From positions 130,578,239 through 130,642,238 of the forward strand of contig NC_089493.1 in NCBI RefSeq assembly GCF_036850765.1: a stretch of DNA of 64,000 nt, read 5' to 3'. This document shows positions 11,779 to 21,956 of this stretch, one piece after another. The position numbers and the translations under genes were made by a program. Position 1 is the stretch's first letter. Each line of letters starts with the position of its first letter. Under the pieces are notes generated by a model, which searched no databases, had not been told where the DNA came from, and was given only the letters and a program-made list of their open reading frames with translations. This DNA is from Saccopteryx bilineata (Eukaryota; Chordata; Mammalia; Chiroptera; Emballonuridae).

Positions 11779-11970
11779 GCCTGACCAGTGGTAGTGCAGT
11801 GGATAAAGTGTTCACCTGGAAAGCTGAGGTCCCCAGTTTGAAACCCTAGGCTTGCCTAGTCAAGGCACATAGGATAAGCAACTACTACGAGCTGATTCTT
11901 CCTGCTCCTCCCTCCTTCTCTTTCTTTTGCCTTTCTCTAAAAAAGATAAATAAATAAAATCTAAAAAACA
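11779..11970 (+). mobile_element. Bat SINE type 2
   Basis: GCCTGACCAGTGGTAGTGCA head, CTTGCCTAGTCAAGGCACAT body, AAATAAATAAAATC tail. Confidence 0.83.
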
Positions 11971-11980
11971 AACAACCTCC

Positions 11981-12406
11981 CCAAAACAATCCTACAGAGA
12001 AACCTTTGGATTCTAAGTATCCTCTGAAATGCCACAACTGGCAAGAGAAAGTGCTAAAAAAAATTTTTTTTAAAGAAACAAAACAGAAAAGGATGAAAAG
12101 ATGTCAAACCAGTCAGTTCTGGAGATGGACTGTCACTGCTAGATTAAGCAAAAGAATTTTCACTTGAATTACCATTTGCACCTATACCAAAAAACCAGTC
12201 ATTAGTCAGATTGGACCACAGCATAAGTCCCAATCTTACCAGAGACCTAAACTACCTCCACAGTCTGAGCTCAGAATGAAGTGGGACATGTGGATAACTG
12301 GAATTGGACACCCTTTCATTTCTATGACAAAAAAAAAAAAAAAAAAAAAAAGGCTCTCTGGACCTAAAACTATCTGGTAAGTGCAAACATTTAATCAAAA
12401 CTATAT
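11981..12406. other. COX5A intron 1, no feature recognised
   Basis: Unique-looking sequence with a 22-base A run near 12330. Confidence 0.45.
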
Positions 12407-12770
12407 GGCCTGACCGGGCTGTGGCGCAGTATAGAGCGTCGGACTGGGATGCAGAGGACCCAGGTTCGAGACCCCAAGGTCGCCAGCTTGAGTGCGGGCT
12501 CATCTGGTTTGAGGAAAAGCCCACCCACCAGCTTGAACCCAAGGTCGCTGGCTCCAGCAAGGGGTTACTTGGTCTGCTGAAGGCCCGCGGTCAAGGCACA
12601 TATGAGAAAGCAATCAATGAACAACTAAGGTGTTGCAACGCGCAATGAAAAACTAATGATCAATGCTTCTCATCCCTCTCCGTTCCTGTCTGTTCCTGTC
12701 TGTCCCTGTCTATCCCTCTCTCTGACTCACTCTCTGTCTCTTTAAAAAATAAATAAATAAAAATAAAAAA
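12407..12770 (+). mobile_element. Bat SINE type 1, near full length
   Basis: GCCTGACCGGGCTGTGGCGC head, B box GGTTCGAGACCCC, long CTTGAGT/GGTTTGAGG body, TAAATAAATAAAAATAAAAA tail. Confidence 0.92.
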
Positions 12771-12782
12771 ACTATATGAATA

Positions 12783-12990
12783 TCGCCTGGCACAGTGAAT
12801 AAAGCAATAACCTGGAATACTGAGGTTGCCAGTTTGAAACCCTGGACTTGCCTGGTCAAAGCACATACAGGAAGCAACTACTATGAATTGATGCTTCCCG
12901 TTTCTCCCCTTCCCCCCCACTCCTCTCTAAAACAAAACAAAAGAACCACAAAACAAAACAAAACAAAAAAAACCCCAATATGGATGTTTA
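12783..12990 (+). mobile_element. Diverged bat SINE type 2
   Basis: CCTGGCACAGTGAATAAAGC head and an AAACAAAACA-type tail. Confidence 0.75.
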
Positions 12991-13327
12991 ATAACTCTTA
13001 TAAGACTAATATTCAAACTTAATGTATCAGCACAGATCACAGCAATCCTATTCACGCTTACCAAAAAATTTTAACTTCCTTTTTCAAAAACGAAAGTTAT
13101 CCTTAACTGAATACTTAAAAAGCAAATGTAAAATGATACAACCACTTCAGAAGACTGTTCTTACCAAGTTAAACACATACCTACTATGCCATTCAGTAAT
13201 TCCACTTCTTAGTATTTACATAATAAAAAATTAAACACATGTATTCTCTTCCCAGAGGTAATTACTAAATATACTTTTATTACCACCCCCCAGAAAAGGG
13301 TTTCATGATAACCAATTCTTTATTTTT
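12991..13327. other. COX5A intron 1, possible L1-derived remnant
   Basis: AT-rich. The stretch near 13140-13235 (ACCTACTATGCCATTCAGTA) resembles old L1 ORF2 sequence but is too short to be sure. Confidence 0.35.
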
Positions 13328-13593
13328 TTCTATTTTATTTATTTATTTATTTAGTGACAGAGAGAGAGAGGGACAGACAGAAAGGGAGATGAGAAGCATC
13401 CTTTGTTGTGGCACCTTAGTTGTTCATTGATTGCTTTCTCATATGTGCCTTGACCGTGGGGCTACAGCAGATTGAGTGACCCCTTGTTCAAGCCAGCAAC
13501 CTTGAGCTCAAGCTGGTGACCTCGGGGTTTCAAACCTGGGTCCTCTGCATCCTAGTCTGACGCTCTATTCACTGCGCCACCGCCAGGTCAGGC
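13328..13593 (-). mobile_element. Bat SINE type 1 (short)
   Basis: (ATTT)n tail at left, inverted head TATTCACTGCGCCACCGCCA then GGTCAGG at right. TSD TGATAACCAATTCTTT on both sides. Confidence 0.92.
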
Positions 13594-13740
13594 CATGATA
13601 ACCAATTCTTTTACTCACTGCTGGGCACAGATTTCACCAGATGACTGACAACTTTGTAACTGTGAAAAAGATGACCAGCAACTGCACTTCCTAGTCAAGG
13701 AGATCAATGGAGCATCTTCAGTAATGTGTTTATCTTCCTT

Positions 13741-13760
13741 GGGGGGGGGGGGGGGGGCGG
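13741..13760. repeat. Poly-G homopolymer
   Basis: Run of about 17 G, then CGGGC. The length may be unreliable in an assembly. Confidence 0.9.
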
Positions 13761-13810
13761 GCAAATTACAAACTGATTTTATTTAAAAAAAAGCCTTACA
13801 CAAAACAACT

Positions 13811-14075
13811 ACTGTATTTTCCCATGTACGAGATGCACCTTAATTTGGGGGCCTGAAATTTGAAAAAGAAAATATTACATAAAGTTATTGAACTCAAATT
13901 TTATTCACCATAAAATTCATACAACTCCTCATCACTGTCTAAACTCCCATCCATTAGCGTGTCTTCATCTGTGTCTGATGACAAATCAGTTTTCATATAT
14001 TGCTCATCCTTACTTCCATTTGTGGCATTTGAAATTCCACAACCACTGTATAAGACGCACCCAATGTCCTAAATA
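13811..14075 (-). mobile_element. pogo/Tigger-like relic with an acidic transposase tail
   Basis: The left end ACTGTATTTTCCCATGTACG then AGATGCACC looks like a terminal repeat, and a related TATAAGACGCACCC motif lies at about 14050. On the minus strand an open stretch (about 14045 to 13898) encodes an acidic C-terminal tail with SSDTDEDTLMDGSLDSDEEL followed by a stop, a common feature at the end of pogo-type transposases. Only the terminal fragment is present. Confidence 0.5.
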
Positions 14076-14387
14076 TAGACACTAAGCATGCACCAGGGGC
14101 ACACATCCCTTCCAGGTAAGCAAAATGACCCTAAAAAAACGTTGTTTAAATTATATTCCTAATTCCAGTAATGGGCAGAATAGGATCTATTCTCATAGCT
14201 ATTAACATGCCCCCATATGCTTAACATTTAGATTTTTAGGTAAACAGTAGGCATTCTAACCCTCCCCACCACTGACCCTCCCTATTTAAGTATGACCTTT
14301 CCACTTAGCTTTAAGGCTTGTAAGGCAAAGTATATATTTTAGAAAACAATTGCTCAGTGCTTTCATACAACCTAAAGGACCAAGAGT

Positions 14388-14388
<1 letters not shown>
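14076..14388. other. COX5A intron 1, no feature recognised
   Basis: No recognised repeat or coding signal. Confidence 0.45.

Positions 14389-14428
<40 letters not shown>
14389..14428. repeat. (AG)n microsatellite
   Basis: About 20 AG units, slightly interrupted at the left end. Confidence 0.95.
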
Positions 14429-14430
<2 letters not shown>

Positions 14431-14492
14431 TCAGCTATAAAAAAGAACAAAAACAAAAAACTGGGACATTTCTACATCCTCAATCTATTTCT

Positions 14493-14755
14493 AGCCTGAC
14501 TGGTGGTGGCACAATAAATAGAACATCGAGCTGGAACCCTGAGGTCCAGGTTCAAATTCTCAGGGTGGTTGGCTTGAGTCCAAAGGTCGTTGGCTTCAAG
14601 CTCAAGGTGGCTGAACTGAGTATGGGGTCACAAGCTCAGTTTGACCTCCACCTCTACCCCCATCAAGGCACGGGAAGTAATCAATGAACAACTAAAGTGA
14701 AGCAACTCTCCCCCTTCTCATCTCTCAAACAAAACAAAACAAACTAAAACAAAAC
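14493..14755 (+). mobile_element. Diverged bat SINE (type 1/2 intermediate)
   Basis: GCCTGACTGGTGGTGGCACA head with later decay, CAAGCTCAAGGTGGCTGA body, AAACAAAACAAAAC tail. Confidence 0.7.
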
Positions 14756-15424
14756 TTAGGAAGGCTTCCTTTTAATAACTAATCCGCTGGAACAAGGCCC
14801 AAAGAATGAACATTTTGGTGGTTATTCTAGGAGTAAAGGAAAAGAGTCATTAATAGAGAGGGTACATGAACGAACTCAAAGGCATAGTTACTGAGGTGCA
14901 AGCAGAAGTGGACTTCAGGGTGGCCCAAGTGCTAGAAGCCCAGAAATGTGGGAGTGGTGCAGAAAAGATGATTGGAAGGTGATAAAAAGTGCCACTTAAA
15001 TTCAGCCGTGCATCAAGAAAGGGGAAGAGAAAAACTCCCATCCTTTCCAAATCATCAAGGTAAAGATGTAGGAGTCAGGCTTGCGTAAGTTTTAAGGGTT
15101 GACTACAGAATCTAGCCTTTGTTGAAAACATTTTAATTATCTAATGCAGCGTTTAGTGGAAAACACTTGTTTCAAGGTGGAGGCTTCTTCACAGACCAAA
15201 TATGGAATTTAGTTCGCTACTTAACTAGAGCAAACTTGAAGCCCCTCAGGTTAACCCCAGAGTTCTTTCCAGTACTTTCATTTGACCTTGGATCACCTCT
15301 TCCAAGAACCTTAATTCTTTCTGACTTTCAACTGCACAAAAACCTCTTCAGTATCACACTGGTAATAAATCCCAACCTATAATATACAAAAGGGAAATGC
15401 ACCCTAGTAAAGCAAATATGTATT
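14756..15424. other. COX5A intron 1, unique sequence
   Basis: No recognised repeat. Short frames on both strands show no conserved protein features. Confidence 0.45.
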
Positions 15425-15610
15425 AAGCCTGAATGCCAGACAAGGTGCTAGAAAGAGTTACTTTATCCCACTTATACCTCACAACTACCAAATATTGTCC
15501 TGACTTAAAATGAAGCAACAAAGTCTAAAGCTTAACTAACACATCCAAGGTTACAACAGCTAGTAACTAGCCAGCCACAACTGTTAAGCAATACGGACTC
15601 CTTGTGGCAA
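15425..15610 (+). repeat. MIR-type SINE, diverged
   Basis: GCCAGACAAGGTGCTAGAAA, CTCACAACTACCAAATATTG, CCAAGGTTACAACAGCTAGT: the order and spacing of MIR motifs. Confidence 0.6.
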
Positions 15611-16028
15611 ATATTTCCGTGTACGGGACAAACACCTACAATACTCCTTTTTTGTTTATGAATCACATTCAAGAGTGGAAAGAGAACGCTAAGAGATACT
15701 GCAGAATATAACAATTCTTTTGAAGATCATAAAAACCTCCCCAAAATGTGTCGATAGGAAAAAACCCAACAACAAACACACACAAAACCTCACAAATAAA
15801 ACACCAGGATGGTTTGAAAGGCACCATGGCTAAGAAGCAGAACGTGGTTCCAACCCTAATGAAGGAGCCAGATTTCCGAAAGGGGCTTCAGCTACCTCAT
15901 ATAAAAATGAGGGGCTCTGCAATATGCCAGCCTCACCGTTCTATAAGTTAAGGAAGATAAAGTCGAGGCTGAATGGAGCGAAACCTATTCCTTCAGGGCT
16001 GAAGGGTCTACTTAAAACACCCCTAACA
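15611..16028. other. COX5A intron 1, no feature recognised
   Basis: No recognised repeat or gene. Confidence 0.45.
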
Positions 16029-16232
16029 GCCTGACCTGTGGAGGCGACCTGGAAATGCTGAGGTCGCCAGTTCGAAACCTTGGGCTTGCCTGGTCAAGGC
16101 ACATATGGGAGTTGATGCTTCCTGCTCCTCCCCCCTTCTCTCTCTCTGTCTCTCTCCTCTCCCTCCCTCTCTGTCTCCCTCTGTCTCTCTCTCCTCTCTT
16201 AAAAATAAATAAATAAATAAATAAAAACACAA
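16029..16232 (+). mobile_element. Bat SINE type 2 at the edge of the CpG island
   Basis: GCCTGACCTGTGGAGGCGAC: the head has lost about 17 bp between the A box and the GACCTGGAAATGCTGAGG part. Long CT-rich region and (AAAT)n tail. Confidence 0.88.
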
Positions 16233-17061
16233 AAAACAAACCCCACCCCAAACAGCCCAGAAAACCTTCCTAGCTCTGAGTTTGTGCGTCCCTCTGTTAA
16301 CACTTGCACGCCCGGGGCCGAGGGGTGCCGCCGACGCGACCGTCATGGTCCAAGGTCAAAGTGCGACGACAGTTAAGAGTTGCGCTGCGGTCACCGGGCA
16401 CCGGACAGGGCCCGGCAACACGTCTCCGTGCCCCGCAGTGAAGCACACAATACGGCCTCCTCCCCGCGTCCGGGCACCCGACTCCCGGAACGGGAACGTC
16501 CCCAGCACGGCCTGTTCCGCCTCCTTTGCAGTCCTGCAGTCCTCGGAACACGACCACACACACGTCGATCTATCGTGAACGTCCAAGGGTCAAAACGTGG
16601 CACGGCGGTCCGGGGAGGCCACACGAGCGCGCAGACCCGGAGCCGCCAGATGGAAATCTCACGAGGAGGCACGGCGTGTTCTCCACCAACCAGCCTCCCC
16701 GCCAGAGCACGGAGCGGCGCCCCCTGCGGCACACGGTCACCTTCGCCAAAGCGCCAGCGGCGGGACGGTTACGGCACCGGAACCGGAGGAAGCGGGTGGC
16801 CGCGCGCGGGACGCCCACAGCAGGTCCCCACCTGACCATCCACGGCGCCGCCCGCACCAGGAAGTGGCTCCAAGGTAGGCCCCAAGGGCGCGCCCTCGCG
16901 TCCTCCACGGCTGGAAGCGGCGGGGAGGGCAGCCAACGGACACTAGGCTCGGACACCCGCCCTCAGAGCAACCTAGGCCGCGGGGCGAGCCTGCCCTCGC
17001 GTGGCCGCAAGGACTCAGGTCACCGCAAGGACACGCGGACGGCGGCAAGAGGCAGCCTTAC

Positions 17062-17167
17062 CGGCGAGACCCGGGGCCGGGGCGGGGTGCAGGAGGCCTC
17101 GAGGGCTGGCCCGGGCTGCTGCGACTGCTGCTGCGGCGGCGCAGCGGCGAAGACCGACGCCCAGCAT
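17062..17167 (-). CDS. COX5A: COX5A coding exon 1 (mitochondrial presequence)
   Basis: First coding exon of cytochrome c oxidase subunit 5A, a nuclear-encoded, matrix-facing subunit of respiratory complex IV. The ATG is at 17167 reading leftward, and 106 nt give 35 codons plus one base. The product starts MLGVGLRRC and is rich in Ala and Arg with no acidic residue, as expected of a mitochondrial targeting sequence; SPRGLLH matches the COX5A presequence pattern. The exon ends at a consensus donor (G|GTAAGG, GT at 17061-17060), phase 1, which joins exon 2 in frame. The ATG sits inside a CpG island. The 5' UTR and TSS cannot be fixed from sequence alone. The identification rests on exons 2 and 3, which are nearly invariant in mammals. 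Confidence 0.93.
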
Positions 17168-17394
17168 TGCGGCGATGGCGGTGCGCAGGAGGCAGCTGAA
17201 GTGAAGCCGGTTCTGAGCTCGCGGGGGCCGGACTCACGCATGGACGCACGGCGGGCGGAGCACGAGGCCCCGCCCACTGCAGCGCGCGCCTCGGCGAGAG
17301 TGGGCAAGGCGGGGGCCGCGAACGCGCTACGGCGGCGCGCTCAGTACAAACTGTTCCTGCGTCGCCTTGCGCGGATTTCTGGTTGAGTGGCTCG

Positions 17395-17410
17395 CGGCCG
17401 CCATCATGGA
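17395..17410 (-). promoter_or_regulatory. Possible YY1-type site upstream of COX5A
   Basis: The plus strand reads GGCCGCCATCATGGA; the minus strand therefore carries CCATGATGGCGGCC, which resembles the YY1 core (AAnATGGCGGC), a motif frequent near promoters of nuclear genes for mitochondrial proteins. About 230 bp upstream of the ATG. Based on motif resemblance only. Confidence 0.35.
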
Positions 17411-17916
17411 ACCTGGATGGAGGTGAGGGGTGGGGCAAGCAGTGGGCTTGGTCGGGGTTGAAGTCCGGTCCGAAGGTGAATGCCAATGATGATAATAACA
17501 ATGGCAGGTCACAATAAAAATAATTTTGCTTCCTCTTCCACCCAGTTTTGAACCTAAAAGATAGCAGAACAAGCGGTTAAAAAGAAAAAAGCGACTGTAC
17601 ATATTGTTGTAAAGTGACTAGCGAGTTCCACAAAAACACCCAAATCACAGGAAAATTTCAAAAGAGGAGTTTATTATCCAGCTAGCTACACGGGGCACAA
17701 CGCCAAATCATGTAAGCCCCAATACAGTTCTGAGCCTGCTTTTATAGACAAAATCACGTACTGGGGTAGAGTGGGTAGGAAGGGGTTTGTGATCCCTTTG
17801 TCTAGAGGTATATGTCCTTCTCATGTCTTTAGGATGGGAGGGTGAGTCAGAGTGTCGGAATTCTTAATTAAGGTACATAAACATTCTTTTCTAAAGGCTT
17901 TTAAGAAAAGAGAAGA

Positions 17917-18300
17917 GCCTGACCAGGTGGTGGTGCAGTGGATAGAGCATCGGACTGGGATGCAGAGGACCCAGGTTCGAGACCCGGAGGTCACCAGCTT
18001 TTGAACATGGGCTCATCTGGCTTGAGCAAAGCTAACCAGCTTGGACCTAAGGTTTCTAGCTAGAGCAAGGGGTTACTCGGTCTGATGTAGCCCCACAGTC
18101 ACGGCACATATGAGGAACTAATCACAATGAACTAAGGTGTGTCGCAATGAAAAACTAATTATTGATGCTTTTCATCTCTCTCTGTTCCTGTCTGTCCCTG
18201 TCTCTGTCTGTCCTTGTCTCTGACTCTCCCTCTGTCTTTGTAAAACAAAAACAAACTAATATATATAATAAATAAAAAACATTTAAAAAAAAGAAAAAAG
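17917..18300 (+). mobile_element. Bat SINE type 1 nested in the solo LTR
   Basis: GCCTGACCAGGTGGTGGTGC head, B box GGTTCGAGACCC, tail with AAACAAAAACAAAC and poly-A. Flanks are AAGAAAAGAGAAGA-like on both sides. Confidence 0.88.
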
Positions 18301-18302
18301 AA

Positions 18303-18661
18303 TGTGACATCTTAGGACAAGTGGTGCAGCCCACCAGCCATGAAAACTGAGTACATCCAGTACATGGCTGGAAGAAAAAAGATAAACAACTGAACTCTGT
18401 GTACCCAGATCAAGGAAGCCCCTACCCTAGAGACTTAGCCAAGAGCAAGGTCAGCTAATCGCACCTCTCCTGCCCTTGTAAACGTTGTTTGCTTGCTCAG
18501 CCTAGATAGCCACCCTATAAAAAGGAGCCATTTTAGAAGCTCGGGTCTGCAGTGTTCCCTTGCATGGGTTGCCTGCAGTCCCTGCGCAGGTTTGCAATAA
18601 AACCTATAAAATTCACTTTGGGTTTGTGAATTCACTGTGGTCTGTCTCCTGGGATATAACA
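18303..18661 (+). mobile_element. Solo LTR of the ERV-C family inside the ERV-A-type LTR
   Basis: Starts TGTGACATCTTAGG and ends CTGGGATATAACA. Contains TATAAAAAGG (about 18516) followed by AGCCATTTTAGAAGCTCGG and a poly-A signal AATAAAAC, the same order and sequence as the ERV-C LTRs at 41490 and 46936. Flanks AGAA/AGAG fit an imperfect 4-bp duplication. Orientation is opposite to COX5A. Confidence 0.8.
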
Positions 18662-18849
18662 AGAGGAAGGGGTTTTCAGATAAGTTCTATCTTCTTTGCT
18701 CTGTAGTTAATTTATGACTGGTTAGCTGACCCAGTTGTCCTTGCAAGCCCTTCCTCCTGCATTCTTTTCTTTCCTTTCTCCATAGAAAGGGGGGGGGGGG
18801 GGTAAGAGGTTTGACTTTTCCTCTTTAAAATGGCATTGCTAATGCTAAG

Positions 18850-19219
18850 TTTTTTTTGTATTTTTCTGAAGTTGGAAACGGGGAGGCAGTCAGACAGACT
18901 CCCGCATGCGCCCTACCGGGATCCACCCGGCACGCCCACCAAGGGGCGATGCTCTCTGCCCATCTGGGGCGTCGCTCTGCCGCAATCAGAGCCATTGTAG
19001 CACCTGAGGCAGAGGCCACAGAGCCATCCTCAGCGCCTGGGCAAACTTTGCTCCAAGGGAGCCTTGGCTGCGGGAGGGGAAGAGAGAGACAGAGAGGAAG
19101 GAGAGGGGGAGGGGTGGAGAAGCAGACGGGCGCTTCTCCTGTGTGCCCTGGCCGGGAATCGAACCTGGGACTCCCGCACGCCAGGCCGACGCTCTACCAC
19201 TGAGCTAACTGGCCAGGGC
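18850..19219 (-). mobile_element. Bat SINE type 3
   Basis: Body starts GTATTTTTCTGAAGTTGGAA and ends with the inverted head TGAGCTAACTGGCCAGGGCC. TSD GCTAATGCTAAGTTT on both sides. Confidence 0.93.
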
Positions 19220-19287
19220 CGCTAATGCTAAGTTTTATAGTTTCTTGGCACCTTATCACTATATGACCAACCTTATGTATAACTATT

Positions 19288-19418
19288 ACTTTTTTTTTTT
19301 TGGTGTGAGAGACAGAGAGAGAGAGAGGGACAGTGACCATAAGGGAGAGAGTTGAGAAGCACCAACTCATAGTTGTGGCACCTTAGTTGTTCATTGATTG
19401 CTTTCTCATAGGTGCCTT
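19288..19418 (-). mobile_element. Left part of a type 1 SINE split by the ERV-A provirus
   Basis: Poly-T, then GAGAAGCACCAACTCATAGT, ending TCATAGGTGCCTT at the provirus. The element resumes at 60271 with CCTTGACCCC and ends at its inverted head at about 60509. The SINE's own flanking duplications, TATGTATAACTATT at about 19274 and TATGAATAACTGTT at 60510, lie on opposite sides of the 41-kb interval. Confidence 0.9.
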
Positions 19419-19785
19419 TGTTGTAAAGTGACCTGCGAGTTCTAAAGATACACTAGGATTACAGAAGGATCTGAGGAGATTTATTCAAGCTAATCTGACT
19501 GCTGGGGCTGAAGTCCTAAATTAGCAGCCATGAGGAGCAAGAATCTCAAGTTTTTATAAACAAAAACTACAGCCTTTGCAGAAGCCATTACATAGAAGCA
19601 AAAACTTGCAGTTAACTTATCAGGTTACATGATCTATGCTTAACATTCTGTGGTTTCTAGCTCAGTTTGCAAGTTTGCACAGAAACATAAAAATTTTCCA
19701 AGGGGGTTACAGAAAGTCATACAAAATACAAGAAATGGCATTTATTTCTGCTAACAGTTTTACAATTTCCTGGCACCTTGTCACA
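19419..19785 (-). repeat. ERV-A 3' LTR
   Basis: TGTTGTAAAGTGACCTGCGA to CACCTTGTCACA. Preceded in proviral sense by the purine tract AGTGGGGAA (19786-19794), which marks it as the 3' LTR. Confidence 0.9.
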
Positions 19786-20067
19786 TTCCCCACTGGTTTT
19801 ATTTAAGTTTTAATCAAATCTTTGATTTATTTTCCTCTATAGAGTTAGGAGAGTAAGTGCTTTGGAGAACTATTAATTTTACTGAGTTTATTCGCTGTTG
19901 GATGAGATGCAAAAGGTTGTTGAGCAGAGAAGGGCCTATGGTTAGGCCTAGAACTAATAAGAGTAGGGGTCCTGCGATGGATGAGAGTCAAGTGGTCAGC
20001 CAGGGGGACCGGTTGTACATACTTTGGAACTAGTTCTGGGATTTTTCCCTCTCTTTCATTTTTTTTG

Positions 20068-20421
20068 TTTTGTTTGTTTGTTTGTGTTTTTTTTTTACAG
20101 AGACAGAGAGAGAATCAGAGAGAGGGATAGACAGGGACAGACAGACAGAAACAGAGAGATGAGAGGCATCAATCATTAGTTTTTGTTGTGCATTGCGACA
20201 CCTTAGTTGTTCATCGATTGCTTTCTCATATGTGCCTTGACCGCGGGCCTTCAGCAGACCGAGTAACCCCTTGCTCGAGCCAGTGACCTTGGGTCCAAGC
20301 TGGTGAGCTTTTGCTCAAACCAGATGAGCCTGCGCTCAAGCTGGTGACCTCGGGGTCTCGAACCTGGGTCTTCGGCATCCCAGTTCGATGCTCTATCCAC
20401 TGTGCCACCGCCTAGTCAAGC
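20068..20421 (-). mobile_element. Bat SINE type 1 in ERV-A env
   Basis: Full body, inverted head CTATCCACTGTGCCACCGCC. Flanks CCCTCTTT on both sides. Confidence 0.9.
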
Positions 20422-20786
20422 CCTCTTTTTCTTTTATCTAGGTTTTTCTGAACTAGTTCTAGGCTTTCCCTAATTAATCCTGAATTGTTGGCATAGAAGC
20501 AGTATTCTTCTTCAAGGGCTATACAAAGCCCTCCTTGTCTTAGAAGCAGTATATCTAGGCCCCTCTATTTTGTAACACTACTTCTGCTAGAGTCAATATG
20601 TCGCTGGAGCTCAGAGACAGAGCTCTTCAAATGTTGTATGTCAGCATCTACCTGGCTACTTAACTCTTTGAGGTCTATATTACCCTTGACTAAGGCTGTG
20701 GTGTTGAAAGCGGCTGATCTTATAATTCCTAGAGTGGCTATATGGGGTATTAATATGGGGGCTCACTTTTGGCGGTGCGGATGGTC

Positions 20787-21160
20787 TACGGCAGTGATAG
20801 TCATCCTGGTCCCTACCGCCCACTAGTGGGCATTCCAGCTTTCATGGTGGGCGGTAGCAGAGCAACCAAAGTATAAATAAAAAGATAGATTTAACTATAG
20901 TTAAGTTGTTTTATAAAGATTTATTCTGCCAAACTTAGCGAAAATCCAACATAAAGTACTTGGTAAGTAATTATTATTATATGCTTTAACTTGCTGTCAC
21001 TCTGCTTTATAAATTTTATAAAGTAAAGTTAGTTACTTCCCTACTTTATAAATCACCATTACTGTGGAACCAGTGGGCGGTTAGAAAATTTTACTACTAA
21101 CAGAGATACAAAAGTGGGCGGTAGGTATAAAAAGGTTGACTACCCCTGGTCTAGGATTTG
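20787..21160 (+). mobile_element. hAT-type MITE (family with CAGTGATAGTCA ends)
   Basis: Left end CAGTGATAGTCATCCTGGTC, then CCTACCGCCCACTAGTGGG; right end GGTTGACTACCCCTG, the inverse of the left. Subterminal GTGGGCGGTAG motifs occur at both ends. Flanks GTCTACGG/GTCTAGGA fit a decayed 8-bp duplication typical of hAT. The inside is AT-rich and non-coding. Confidence 0.75.
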
Positions 21161-21621
21161 ATATATATAGGCTCTCCCTGATTCCCTGTTATAGAGGAAG
21201 ACCTGGGGTAGAGTATAAATTAGGATGTTGAGGAGGTCCTCTCCAGACATGAATAGGTCAGAAGAAGCACGTTTAGTTAGACTATTGGTGCATTACTGTT
21301 CCCGAAGATGGTGGCATTGCAAAAGTCAGCCTAGGGGGACTTGCTTAAGGGATAACCTGGGGAGAGAATACAAGTCCTTTTTCACTGTATGTTCCTAAGG
21401 TTGAGTACGGGTTGGTCCTAATCACAGGCAGAGGAGTTGGTTGTCTGGGGGATAGCATCAGATAGTCCTACACCTACATAGTATGGGGGTCTTGTATTTA
21501 GACATAGCCACAGTCCCTTCCTAGATCTGGTCGGGAGGTGTTTATAGAATGGTCTACAGCTTTAAGTACAGAAAGAAGTGGTGGTGCTATAGGGGGTGAA
21601 TGTGGCTTTGGGCCACTTGGG

Positions 21622-21956
21622 GTTTTTTTTGTTTTTTTTACAGAGACAGAAAAAGTCAGAGAGAGGGATAGATAGGGACAGACAGACAGGAAAAGAGAGA
21701 GATGAGAAGCATCAATCATCTGTTTTTCGTTGTGGCACCTTAGTTGTTCATTGATTGCTTTCTCATATGTGCCTTGACCGTGGGCCTTCAGCAGATGGAG
21801 TGACCCCTTGCTCAAGCCAGTGACCTTGGGCTCAAGCTGGTGAGCTTTGCTCAAACCAGATGAGCCCGTCCTCAAGCTGGTGACCTCGGGGTCTCGAACC
21901 TAGGTCCTTCGCATCCCAGTCCAATACTCTATTCACTGCGCCACTGCCTGGTCAGG
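21622..21956 (-). mobile_element. Bat SINE type 1 in ERV-A env
   Basis: TSD GGCCACTTGGGTTTTT (one difference) on both sides. Inverted head ATTCACTGCGCCACTGCCTG. Confidence 0.92.

Larger units (their letters stand above)
16290..17450. promoter_or_regulatory. CpG island over COX5A exon 1 and promoter
   Basis: About 1.15 kb of dense CG dinucleotides and high GC in an otherwise AT-rich, repeat-laden window. It covers the start codon at 17167, about 280 bp upstream and about 770 bp of intron 1. This is the usual architecture of a TATA-less housekeeping promoter. Long open frames here on both strands reflect GC richness and are not treated as genes. No repeat was recognised inside the island. Confidence 0.85.
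17605..19260 (-). mobile_element. Solo LTR of the ERV-A family, with three nested insertions, upstream of COX5A
   Basis: Begins TGTTGTAAAGTGACTAGCGA and ends TTTCTTGGCACCTTATCACT, matching both ends of the ERV-A LTRs at 19419 and 59902. Flanked by a perfect 4-bp duplication ATAT (17601-17604, 19261-19264). LTR orientation is minus, the same as COX5A; it lies 438 bp upstream of the COX5A ATG. Insertions inside: SINE 17917-18300, a second solo LTR 18303-18661, and SINE 18850-19219. The LTR's internal part is quite diverged from the ERV-A LTRs, consistent with an old insertion. Confidence 0.8.

Noticed and set aside
13741..13760. G-run as a G-quadruplex regulatory element
   Set aside because: A plain homopolymer in an intron, possibly of uncertain length in the assembly. 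No further support.
16526..17386. 286-codon open frame on the plus strand across the CpG island
   Set aside because: GC-rich DNA has few stops. The frame is antisense to COX5A exon 1, shows no recognisable domain and no splice or initiation context of its own.
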